A stretch of DNA of 64,000 nt, from positions 124,001 through 188,000 of the forward strand of contig JAAVWC010000005.1 of NCBI GenBank assembly GCA_023910675.1, written 5' to 3'. The position numbers and the translations under genes are program-made. How positions within the stretch are numbered: position 1 is the first letter of the stretch; each line of letters opens with the position of its first letter. This DNA is from Gemmatimonas sp. GTDB taxonomy: Bacteria > Gemmatimonadota > Gemmatimonadetes > Gemmatimonadales > Gemmatimonadaceae. Below the pieces are notes generated by a model. That model worked only from the letters and a program-made list of their open reading frames with translations, ran no database searches and had not been told where the DNA came from. Below are positions 1 through 6,991 of the stretch, piece after piece.

Positions 1-2
1 GG

Positions 3-590
3 GGCGTTCTCGGATTTCTCTGGGGCGTTTGGTCCGTCAACGAGAGCGACGAGATCCTTGAGGCCTGCTTCTCAGCCTCGACACCCAAAGAGCGAAGTCA
101 TGTCTACTGGAGGTTGTTTCGCGAGCTAGCTGACTCACCATCAGCGGATCCCGGTTTCCTCGCACGGATCGTGGCGCTGTGGAGGTGGCGACTCACTACA
201 CTGCTAGAATCGCGCGAGGAGCGAGCTGTGGAAGGCGAGGGCTTGCTCTGGTTGCTCAAGGCTCCGCGCGTCGATGCTTTATCGGCCGTTGAACTTGGCG
301 TCGAGACCTTGCGTCTCGGTCCATTCTCGGATCGGCTCGCAAGCGGAGCGTCGGATCGCGCCGGTGAGCTGATGAAGGCCGTGCCGCAGCAAGCGTTCGA
401 GTTGCTGCAGCAATTGGTCGCACTACAGCTTGCTTCGCAGTACCCGTACGTGCCCTTTGAGCAAGTTGCGCCCGCGCTCCGACTGGCGCTTGCAAGCAAT
501 GAGCAAGAATTGCGCGAGCGCACGATCACGCTAGTGCACCAGCTGGGGGAGAAGGGACTTCTCGAGTTCGGGCAGCTGTTGACCGAGTGA
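3..590 (+). CDS. 3' end of an unrecognised helical protein (5' partial)
   Basis: The frame is open from the window edge to a TGA at 588-590, so the gene starts upstream; about 195 C-terminal residues are visible. The sequence is rich in Leu, Ala, Glu and Arg with regular amphipathic spacing, so it looks all-helical. I see no catalytic motif, membrane segment or signal peptide and do not recognise a family. The end reads like helical-repeat tails of large multidomain proteins, but this is only an impression. It is followed by 160 bases without a gene and then by a convergent hipBA module. A TTG at 114 could start a shorter product, but the open frame upstream argues against it. Confidence 0.6.
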   Translation, partial: GVLGFLWGVWSVNESDEILEACFSASTPKERSHVYWRLFRELADSPSADPGFLARIVALWRWRLTTLLESREERAVEGEGLLWLLKAPRVDALSAVELGVETLRLGPFSDRLASGASDRAGELMKAVPQQAFELLQQLVALQLASQYPYVPFEQVAPALRLALASNEQELRERTITLVHQLGEKGLLEFGQLLTE

Positions 591-752
591 TACGTCCGTC
601 CAGCGAATCTCATCGCCGTGGGCCGAAAGGGTCGGCCGCGCTCGGTTACGAGTAAGCCTCAGGCGCGGGCTCGTTGCGTCTCGTGAAGTAGCCTTCGCCG
701 GTTCACGTGAGGCGGTTCCGTTTTGGTGAGTCGTACCAGGCACCTTGGTCGA

Positions 753-2033
753 CTACTGCGCGAGACCCGCCGCGGCTCTGGAATCCTCATGCTCAAACGC
801 CGACCGCATACGCTCGATCTCCGACGAGGCAATGCCGAAGCGCGAAGCCACGGTATGCCACTTCGCCGTGGCGACCCCCACCTCGGCTGCGATGCGCTTG
901 GCGTCCGCCGCCTTCAATCCGAACTGCGGCGCCACCTCTAGGGCAATGTCCAGCGAAGCTGTGGGGTCGCCGTCGAGGCCGATCGCGGTCGAGAGCACGC
1001 GATCCGTGATGTCCGTCGGGACCGGGTTCACATCGAACACGGGCGACAAGCGCCAGCCGGAGACCCCCGCATACAGGAAGCCGTGATTGCGTAGATGGTC
1101 ATCGGTGTTCGAGATGAGCACCGAGAACACGATGCGCCGCCAGAGCTCGGCCAGATCCTGCGTGGCCGCGGCGCCATGTGCGCGCAATGCGTCCGCGATC
1201 TCGACATAGCTTCGCCGCTCACCGTCGACGGCGCCCAGCATGCTCATCGCGGACAGGTACGGAATGCGGCGCACGCCCTGATCGGTCACTTGGCGGTCGA
1301 ACCGAGAGACGAGCAACACGTCGTTGTCGACGACCCGATCCAGGCGTGATTCCGTCGTGCGAAGGCCGGCGTCGCGGGCAAGTTGCAGGGCCACTGCCTC
1401 CCACGCGACGACCCGGTAGTCATCCTCATTCCTCTTGGGGAATTTGGCGATCAGCAGGGCACCACTGGTGTCGCGTACCGACGCTTTCGGCCGGGCACCA
1501 CCAAGCGACGACCCAGGGGCGAGCAGGAGGCGTAAATCCTCGGCGGTTTCCTGGTCGGCCAGATACCGCTCGGAGGCCGCGAGCAACGCCGGGAGCTCGA
1601 CGAGCGGCGGTACGCCCGCGGGGCGCTCGGGCGCGACGAATGGGCCGCCCTCCGTCAGCGCGAGACGCAGCGCCCCCTGCCGGACACTGTCCGTGACCCC
1701 GAGCAGGAAGTCGACCTCGCGCAGGGCGCGCGGGGCACGGTTCTCCACCTTGGCCTGTCGGCGTTCGGCGCGGCGCAGGAGCGTCTGCCCCCAGCGATCG
1801 GGCGCGGAATCGCCGAGCGCGCCGAACATGCGTCGATCCTCGCCGGCGTAGTGCGGGGCGCGGGACACCGACAGCGCCGGTTCGAGGGCGAAGCTGTCGT
1901 TGCTCGCGATCCAGGTGTCGTCGTACTGGAAGGTCGCGGTCTCGCGGCCGCGATGCGCCGTGACGTACAGGCGCCCGACCAATCGCGGCGCCCCGTCCAT
2001 GTCGACATAGACGTAAGCGGTCGGCGCGCTCAT
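753..2033 (-). CDS. hipA: HipA-type serine/threonine kinase toxin
   Basis: HipA kinases are the toxin half of HipBA modules; the best-known member phosphorylates glutamyl-tRNA synthetase and halts translation. The 426-residue product has the family layout: an N-terminal HipA_N domain (about 1-110), the glycine-rich loop GSSLGGARPK near 174-183, the ATP-binding lysine in LLIAKFPK near 197, the catalytic loop SNTDDHLRNHG at 308-318, and the metal-binding DVNP at 334-337. All key residues are present, so it should be active. The start overlaps the stop of the upstream regulator gene by 4 bases (ATGA), which indicates translational coupling in an antitoxin-first operon. Target and phenotype cannot be read from sequence. 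Confidence 0.93.
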   Translation of the reverse strand: MSAPTAYVYVDMDGAPRLVGRLYVTAHRGRETATFQYDDTWIASNDSFALEPALSVSRAPHYAGEDRRMFGALGDSAPDRWGQTLLRRAERRQAKVENRAPRALREVDFLLGVTDSVRQGALRLALTEGGPFVAPERPAGVPPLVELPALLAASERYLADQETAEDLRLLLAPGSSLGGARPKASVRDTSGALLIAKFPKRNEDDYRVVAWEAVALQLARDAGLRTTESRLDRVVDNDVLLVSRFDRQVTDQGVRRIPYLSAMSMLGAVDGERRSYVEIADALRAHGAAATQDLAELWRRIVFSVLISNTDDHLRNHGFLYAGVSGWRLSPVFDVNPVPTDITDRVLSTAIGLDGDPTASLDIALEVAPQFGLKAADAKRIAAEVGVATAKWHTVASRFGIASSEIERMRSAFEHEDSRAAAGLAQ

Positions 2034-2362
2034 GGATTCCCCCGATCCGTCCGGGGCACCCGGACGCGCTTAGGTAGACGCTTCGCCTCCAGCGCCAACC
2101 CTTCGCGGTCGCCGGCCGGCGCGGCCAACTCTCCCAAACGGTTCGCGAGACCGAGCGCGAACAACACGCTGGCCCACGTCCCGATCGCCACTCGCGGGTC
2201 GCCGCGCTCGATCCGGGCTACCGTTTGCCGGGTGGTCAGCGCGCGATCGGCCACCACGTCCATGGGGAGTCGGCGTCGGCGCCGGGCCTCACTGACGTCG
2301 GCGCCCAAGCGCTCGAGGGCGCGCTTGACCTCCGAAGGGACTGGCGCCGTTGGCGTAGGCAT
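2030..2362 (-). CDS. hipB: HipB-like XRE-family antitoxin and repressor
   Basis: A 110-residue protein with an XRE-type helix-turn-helix at about 20-75 (RRRRRLPMDVVADRALTTRQ, then TVARIERGDPRVAIGTW), where the TTRQTVARIERG segment is the recognition region. HipB proteins bind their own promoter and neutralise HipA. The C-terminal 30 residues are basic and proline-containing. It is longer than E. coli HipB, with N- and C-terminal extensions. It is the first gene of the operon, overlaps hipA by 4 bases, and has a candidate operator just upstream at 2378-2415. Role is inferred from the fold and from being paired with hipA. Confidence 0.9.
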   Translation of the reverse strand: MPTPTAPVPSEVKRALERLGADVSEARRRRRLPMDVVADRALTTRQTVARIERGDPRVAIGTWASVLFALGLANRLGELAAPAGDREGLALEAKRLPKRVRVPRTDRGNP

Positions 2363-2377
2363 GTGAGCGGTCTCTTG

Positions 2378-2415
2378 AGATAACGCAAAATGTCTTAATG
2401 TATTACTAAGATAAC
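2378..2415 (-). promoter_or_regulatory. candidate hipBA operator/promoter
   Basis: This AT-rich stretch directly upstream of the hipB start holds two copies of AGATAAC (2378-2384 and 2409-2415, plus-strand reading), 31 bases apart, or about three helical turns. Between and overlapping them is the inverted repeat TCTTA-N9-TAAGA (2393-2411). HipB repressors are known to bind several spaced sites in their own promoter, so an autoregulatory role is likely. Exact promoter boxes cannot be fixed. Confidence 0.5.
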
Positions 2416-2563
2416 CTAATGCTGTTTATGTCGTTGCGCGAGGGCTCCGCTCTCGTCAGAGTTTCGATGACGCTGTTGGAGCCTGCGTATGCGTCCGAAG
2501 CGGCGGCGAACGCGAAGGTCGCGGAACAGATGGCTGGCGTATCAGACTCCTCAATGCACCAAA

Positions 2564-2589
2564 GCCCCGCGAGCGAATGGCTGGCGGGG
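2564..2589 (-). terminator. hairpin downstream of tRNA-Leu fragment
   Basis: GCCCCGC (2564-2570) pairs with GCGGGGC (2583-2589) around a 12-base loop. Read on the minus strand, the stem is followed by TTT. It lies about 33 bases past the 3' end of the tRNA-Leu fragment at 2623, which is where the terminator of the original tRNA gene would be. The T tract is short, so this is tentative. Confidence 0.4.
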
Positions 2590-2622
2590 CGTTCGAGCGT
2601 GGTGAGCAGCGATACTTCCAGT

Positions 2623-2679
2623 GCGAACGACCGGGCTCGAACCGGGATGGGTTGCCCCGCCAGCTCTTGAGGCTGGCGC
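2623..2679 (-). other. tRNA-Leu(CAA) 3'-half fragment, copy 1 (att-like)
   Basis: Read on the minus strand, this holds an anticodon arm with CCAGC-CTCAAGA-GCTGG (anticodon CAA), a long variable arm, a T arm with TTCGAGC, and the 3' acceptor strand CGTTCGC. The 5' half of a tRNA (acceptor 5' strand and D arm) is absent, so no functional tRNA can form; the T stem also has a mismatch. A second copy at 3761-3817 differs at only two of about 56 positions. The 3' ends of tRNA genes are common integration sites, so this pair resembles attachment-site duplication. Confidence 0.7.
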
Positions 2680-2762
2680 CGCCGCTAGAATCCCACCGCG
2701 CCCGACAACGTGCCGGAGGAGGTTTTCTTGCGGGCAGCGTCAAAAGGCTCGAACGTAGGACC

Positions 2763-3647
2763 ATGCGCCCTTCACTACTGTTCCGGCTCGCGGGCACGCT
2801 GCTGCTGACTACCGCTCCTCTCCGCGCTCAATCACTCCCGAAGGCAATCTTCACCGACCCGCCGCATGATTCGCTGTACCCGGCGCGGGGAGAGGTGATC
2901 GCGCTGTCGACCGGCGGGGGCGTAGTGAAAGGGATGGCCTATCTCCCATCGGGAGCTGATGCCAAGCCGACGTTCGTGTTCCTGCACGGCTTCCCCGGCA
3001 ACGAGCGCAACTTCGACCTCGTGCAGGCGGTCCGCCGTGCGGGATGGAATGCGTTGGCGATCGGTTATCGCGGCGCGTGGGGCAATCCGGGAACGTACAG
3101 CTTCGCGCACAACATGGAGGATGTGAAAGGGTGGCTCCGCTGGCTTCGAGATCCAGCCACGGTCAAACGCTTGGGTATCGACACCACGCGCGTCGTGCTG
3201 GCCGGACATAGCATGGGCGGATGGCTCACTGCGCTTGCGGCGGTCGACGAGCGGGGGCTCCTGGGCGCGGCGCTCATTTCCGCGTCGGACATGCCCGTAA
3301 AATCGCGCGGGGACAGTGCGCAGACTCGAGCCTTCTACGATGGGGCTGTCGCATCGGCGCTCGCCGGTACCACCGGCACGCAGCTCCGCGAGGAACTGGC
3401 GGCCAATCGCGAGCACTGGCACCTGACCGCCGGCGCCACGCGAATGCCGCAAGTGCCGATGCTGGTGCTGTCCTCGGACGACGGCAATGCCCCCAGTACC
3501 GATTCACTGGTGGTCGCGCTTCGCGCTGGAGGCAACCGTCGCATCACCACCGCGCACGTCGCAACCGACCATTCGTGGAACGACCGGCGCATCGAGCTGC
3601 AGGCACGCGTCATCAACTGGCTCGATGCTCTGCTCGTTGGGCGCTGA
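2763..3647 (+). CDS. exported alpha/beta hydrolase
   Basis: A 294-residue protein with a signal peptide (about 1-22, ending in LRAQ) and an alpha/beta-hydrolase core. The oxyanion-side motif HGFPGN lies near residue 75, the nucleophile elbow is GHSMGG with Ser150, and a late TDHSW supplies the likely catalytic His. This fits a periplasmic serine ester or peptide hydrolase; the substrate is unknown. The ATG at 2763 is chosen because it gives the signal peptide and follows a GGAGGA-type ribosome site; a longer open frame runs upstream through the tRNA fragment but has no coding character. It is the only gene between the two tRNA-Leu fragments and could be cargo of a lost element. Confidence 0.85.
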   Translation: MRPSLLFRLAGTLLLTTAPLRAQSLPKAIFTDPPHDSLYPARGEVIALSTGGGVVKGMAYLPSGADAKPTFVFLHGFPGNERNFDLVQAVRRAGWNALAIGYRGAWGNPGTYSFAHNMEDVKGWLRWLRDPATVKRLGIDTTRVVLAGHSMGGWLTALAAVDERGLLGAALISASDMPVKSRGDSAQTRAFYDGAVASALAGTTGTQLREELAANREHWHLTAGATRMPQVPMLVLSSDDGNAPSTDSLVVALRAGGNRRITTAHVATDHSWNDRRIELQARVINWLDALLVGR

Positions 3648-3760
3648 TTGGATGGGCTGAATGTCGGCAGCACACGCCGCGCCGCGTCAGGCGACGATCG
3701 GGTCGCGCACCGGCCTCCGGCCCTTAAGACCAACCGGTCGTGGAGGTCATTTCTCCGAAT

Positions 3761-3817
3761 GCGAACGCCCGGACTCGAACCGGGATGGGTTGCCCCGCCA
3801 GCTCTTGAGGCTGGCGG
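3761..3817 (-). other. tRNA-Leu(CAA) 3'-half fragment, copy 2 (att-like)
   Basis: This is a near-identical copy of 2623-2679. Here the T arm is perfect (CCCGG-TTCGAGT-CCGGG) and the acceptor 3' strand CGTTCGC follows; no CCA is encoded. The 5' half is missing. What sits where the D arm should be is the broken end of a sigma-factor gene, whose reading frame runs straight into the tRNA sequence. The two copies are in direct orientation about 1.14 kb apart. Confidence 0.7.
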
Positions 3818-4084
3818 GCACCTCTGAACAGGCGGTATAGCACTCACGCTCGACGATGCGGAATGTCCAGCGCGCAAACGTGGCCACGTACGCAAGGCGT
3901 CGATCTGGCGGTAAAGCTGCCACAGCGCGAACTGCACCGCGTCTTCGGCGTCTTCGGTGTTGGCACAGGTGCGGCGCGCAAATCGCTTGAGGTCGGGCTG
4001 GCAAGCCTGCACGAGTTGCAGCACGGCGCCAGGGTCGCCGCGCCGTGCTGCTTCCACCAGATGGGGCAGGGAAGTGCCATGGCT
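3818..4084 (-). pseudogene. truncated, frameshifted sigma-70 family factor (region 2 only)
   Basis: One minus-strand frame reads LVEAARRGDPGAVLQLV and later EDAEDAVQFALWQLYRQIDA, which is sigma-70 region 2.1-2.2. One base later the frame changes, and ATFARWTFRIVEREC, the rest of region 2.3-2.4, continues in another frame. The gene then ends abruptly at the tRNA-Leu fragment (3817), so region 4 is absent. No convincing start codon is left; the frame opens after a TGA at about 4087. I read this as an ECF-like sigma factor destroyed by a frameshift and by the rearrangement that placed the tRNA piece here. Confidence 0.75.
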
Positions 4085-4296
4085 TCAGCGCCGCTCGCCG
4101 CGCGGTGCCGGGGCATGCGCTGGCAGGGAAGGCCAATAACACGGAATCAGCATGATTGAGCTCTGTGGTCCAATGAGGATGGTGGACACACACAAGAGCG
4201 TCGGCGCTGCCAAAAGGATTCAGGCAACGTGTTGAAACATTCAGTTGTCAGGACACACCTCGTCGCTCGTGCTCGCCTTTCTCATCGCCGAGGCTA

Positions 4297-4740
4297 TCAA
4301 GTCTCCTCGTGAATCGGCGTTTCGCAGACGACGTCAACGTGGCTCTCGACACGACGCCGCAGCGCAAAGCCTTTGCTCATGGCGATGAACGCGTCGGCGA
4401 GATCGTCGGCGGCCACTGGCAATCGCTTGTGCGAGGCGATGAACAGCTGCGTGATCGCAGATGTGGGGGCCTCGCTCAGCGGTGCGCTCCCTGTCGTCCC
4501 TGTGCGGAGCTCGATGACGAGGGCGCCCCAGTCCACTTCGGTCGCCGACTGCATCAGGTAGGCCTCTAGGGAGGCCAGCATCGCTTCGATGGAGGTTGCG
4601 CGGTACCCGTCGCGCGAGCGCAGCGACCGCCCCGCATCGAGCAATGCCTGCTTCGTGCGGGCTTGGGCGGTGGCCCGGCGGGACGCGGGGGGGCGGACGG
4701 CAACAAGCCTCCGGATCGGCATTGGCCTCCTGGCGGGCAT
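4297..4740 (-). pseudogene. TetR-family repressor with its DNA-binding helix deleted
   Basis: The start of a TetR domain is clear (TKQALLDAGRSLRSRDGYRA, then TSIEAM), but directly afterwards the sequence jumps to LASLEAYLMQ, which belongs to the ligand-binding half. The recognition helix and the helices after it, roughly 35-50 residues, are missing in frame. The C-terminal part looks like a TetR effector domain. Starts at 4740 or 4722 are possible. Without the recognition helix it should not bind DNA. A palindrome that looks like a TetR operator still lies upstream (4773-4786), and a remnant of the divergent partner gene follows at 4818. Confidence 0.7.
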
Positions 4741-4763
4741 CCGAAGAGGATGCCGGTCAGCAT

Positions 4764-4786
4764 TTGACACAGATACCTCGTGGTAT
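4764..4786 (+). promoter_or_regulatory. candidate TetR operator in a promoter-like sequence
   Basis: TTGACA at 4764-4769 resembles a -35 box, and the inverted repeat ATACC-TCGT-GGTAT (4773-4786) lies just after it, in the gap between the divergent TetR and SDR remnants. This arrangement is usual for TetR-controlled divergent promoters. No clear -10 box at standard spacing is seen. With both genes broken, the site is probably a relic. Confidence 0.4.
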
Positions 4787-4817
4787 GTGAGTATCACGTC
4801 GACCTCACCGTTCGACA

Positions 4818-5132
4818 ATGGAGACCCGTATGCCGATGCGCGATCTGCTCCCGATGATGAGCCGCGCCACTGGACAGCCGACGCCAACCCGGCCGCTTCC
4901 CTATGCATTGCTGTACCTGGTCGGCGCGGTGAACGAGCTGCACCACAAGGTTACGAAGACACCCGTGCTGTTGCGACACGCCACCGTGCGTGTGCTGCGC
5001 CGTGAGGAAGAGCGATCAAGCTACCGCGCTTCAAGGTCGCAGGCCGAACGTGGCGTGCGCTATCGGCCCATCATGGAGACGCTGATGGATACCGTCGCCG
5101 ATTACCGGGGGCGTGGTCTGGTGACAAACTGA
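4818..5132 (+). pseudogene. C-terminal remnant of an extended SDR (epimerase/dehydratase-like)
   Basis: The 104-residue frame matches the substrate-side tail of extended short-chain dehydrogenases: a Pro-rich LPYALLYLVGAVNELH segment, then PVLLRHATVRVL, then a short SRSQAERGVRYRPIMETLMD motif that normally ends these proteins. The whole Rossmann half, including the GxxGxxG nucleotide-binding loop and the YxxxK catalytic pair, is missing. It lies divergent to the broken TetR gene, so the original locus was probably a TetR-regulated dehydrogenase from which about 700 bases were lost. Confidence 0.65.
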
Positions 5133-5156
5133 CGGTAGATGCCGACGCTTCGTGGC

Positions 5157-6020
5157 TCAACTTGCCCCCAGCCAGCCCCGCTCCTGCAACACGCGACGAA
5201 CGGCATCCGGCAGCGCGTGGTCGGTAGCGAAGCGTGATTGGGCACGCAACACTTCGACCACCGAGAACAGCTCGGAGAGTGCCTCAAAGCTGATCGGCGT
5301 TTCCAAGACGGGAAGCGCCGAACGCGACGATGTTGGCGCTGCCTGGCCGGTCTTGCGCAGCGCATGCACCTGCGTAGGGCATCGACAGGGTGCACTGCGG
5401 TTGATCAGTCCACACTCACTCGCCATGGCGGTTTCGAGCCGCTCGCGCGCTCGGGACAGGCGCTTGCGGTACGCCGCCGGCGCAATGTCCAGCACTTCGG
5501 CGGCTTGCGGGCCGTCGAGTCCGAACACCACATCGAGCAGGTAAGCCAATCGCTCCTCGCGCCCCAGCGCCATGAGAAACGATTGTGTGCAGCGGCGCGC
5601 GACGTCTATCGCCTCCGCGCGTTCTTCGGCACTCAATGCCGCCGTGTCGGTGAGCGCCGTGCCCTCACTGCGCGTCAACGCGCGCCCGTCGGCGAGCTTG
5701 GCGCTGAGGAGATCGAAGCTGACGTCAGGCGCTTCAGGCGCGCGGGTTTGGTAGGTGAGCATGACGTTGCGCGCAATGCGAAACACCCACGTACTGAATC
5801 GGGCCTCGCCGCGAAAGCTCGCCAAGTGTGTGGCGACACGTACCAGCACATCCTGTGTGGCTTCGCGTGCATCTTCGGGATGGCCGAGCATGCGCATGGC
5901 CAAGGCAAACACGCCGGGCTCCACCTCGCGCAACAGCGCGTCGAGTGCGCGGAGATCACCGGCGCATGCTTGTTGTCGCAGTGTATCGGCGATGTCGGGA
6001 ATACGTGCTGGCGCTGTCAT
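5157..6020 (-). CDS. ECF-type RNA polymerase sigma factor with Cys-containing C-terminal extension
   Basis: A 287-residue sigma factor. Region 2 is intact (LDALLREVEPGVFALAMRML, then HPEDAREATQDVLVRVATHL, then FSTWVFRIARNVMLTY), and region 4 has the helix-turn-helix GPQAAEVLDIAPAAYRKRLS. Beyond the core are about 80 extra residues beginning with a Cys cluster, CGLINRSAPCRC, which could bind zinc or sense redox state. The ATG at 6020 overlaps the stop of the upstream gene by 4 bases (ATGA), so the sigma factor is translationally coupled to an exported protein. No anti-sigma gene is adjacent; the Cys extension or the coupled gene may serve in its control (inference). Confidence 0.85.
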   Translation of the reverse strand: MTAPARIPDIADTLRQQACAGDLRALDALLREVEPGVFALAMRMLGHPEDAREATQDVLVRVATHLASFRGEARFSTWVFRIARNVMLTYQTRAPEAPDVSFDLLSAKLADGRALTRSEGTALTDTAALSAEERAEAIDVARRCTQSFLMALGREERLAYLLDVVFGLDGPQAAEVLDIAPAAYRKRLSRARERLETAMASECGLINRSAPCRCPTQVHALRKTGQAAPTSSRSALPVLETPISFEALSELFSVVEVLRAQSRFATDHALPDAVRRVLQERGWLGAS

Positions 6021-6697
6021 CGCGTCGTCGCGTTCCTGGCCTGTTGGGTGGGTAGCAGAATCGGCAAGCTGAACCACTCCCATGAAGCGGCGGTCGGCAC
6101 ACCGAGGCGCGCTGCATACGTTCGTGCGTCGCGGTCGGCGTCTGCCCGTGATCGCCAGAAGGTCAGGACAGCCGCTGATCCGTCGGCAGTTTTCACGTCG
6201 TAAGAGGCAAACAGCGAGGACGGGCGACCGCTATTGCTTCCGTCTTGCTTGCCAACGGAGCCGTTGCCGAGCATGAGCATAGCAACGGCATCGCTATTCG
6301 GATTCGCCAACATTGGCAACGTCGCATCAGCGTGGTTGATCGAAAAGTATCGCACGTCGTCGGCTTTCCCGTACTGTGCCAGCACCCGCGCATGCCAATC
6401 GGCGTTGAACCAGCGGTATGCCTGTTCCGCTGAAGCCCAGAGGTACACGCCACCGAAGTGCCGGTCACTGGCGTGTGCATAGGCCTTGAAGAGCAGGCCG
6501 TCGATACCAGCGTACTGTGTCTGTGTGCCGCGCATGCGTCGAGTCACGAGCCAGTTGGGGGCGTACCACGGGGTCGGGACACGGACGATGGTGATTGTCG
6601 TCGCGGCGTTCACCGCCGAACCTGTTTGCGCGGGCAGTGCCGCAGCGGGGGCAAGCAATGTGGCCACCAAGGCGGCGCGAGCAGTGGGTGTGGTCAT
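6017..6697 (-). CDS. exported antibiotic-biosynthesis-monooxygenase-like protein
   Basis: A 226-residue protein with a signal peptide (about 1-22, ending in ALPAQ). The mature part looks like an alpha/beta-barrel (ABM or YdhR-like) fold: TITIVRVPTPW starts the first strand, then GLLFKAYAHASD and FGGVYLWASAEQAYRWF resemble the motifs of that superfamily. A second half with AAVLTFWRSRADADRDARTY may be a repeat of the fold. The enzyme activity, if any, is unknown. It is the first gene of a two-gene unit with the ECF sigma factor, overlapping it by 4 bases. The ATG at 6697 is chosen for the signal peptide. Confidence 0.7.
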   Translation of the reverse strand: MTTPTARAALVATLLAPAAALPAQTGSAVNAATTITIVRVPTPWYAPNWLVTRRMRGTQTQYAGIDGLLFKAYAHASDRHFGGVYLWASAEQAYRWFNADWHARVLAQYGKADDVRYFSINHADATLPMLANPNSDAVAMLMLGNGSVGKQDGSNSGRPSSLFASYDVKTADGSAAVLTFWRSRADADRDARTYAARLGVPTAASWEWFSLPILLPTQQARNATTR

Positions 6698-6991
6698 GAC
6701 GGGCAGCTCCGATCGGCAGGGTAGAGGAGTGGTTCCTGCTGTTGGACTTGCCGTGCGCGGGGCGTGTGACCGGCGCGCCGATGTACCGCGCGCGGGTGAG
6801 ACGCCGTGAACCGTTCGGCTTCGAGCGGACGCCACTCGCCGTGCGCTACGGCCGCTCGCCGACCGCGTATGCCGCTGACGCGGCACATGATGGTGTGACC
6901 CGCGTCTGGCGCGGCAAGATACCAAGACGCAGTGGCCGCCTCGCCGCGCCACACCCGCTCCCCACCGCACGACGAATAGAGGATCGCCGCG
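6698..6991. other. divergent intergenic region
   Basis: About 294 bases separate the divergent gene starts at 6697 and 6992. Open frames here have no coding character. The region must hold two promoters, but it is GC-rich and I could not assign boxes. Confidence 0.4.

Noticed and set aside
2623..3817. Functional tRNA-Leu genes
   Set aside because: Both copies lack the acceptor 5' strand and D arm, so no cloverleaf can form.
5238..6203. A 321-codon plus-strand frame opposite the sigma factor
   Set aside because: Antisense to the sigma factor and the ABM-like gene; no family features.
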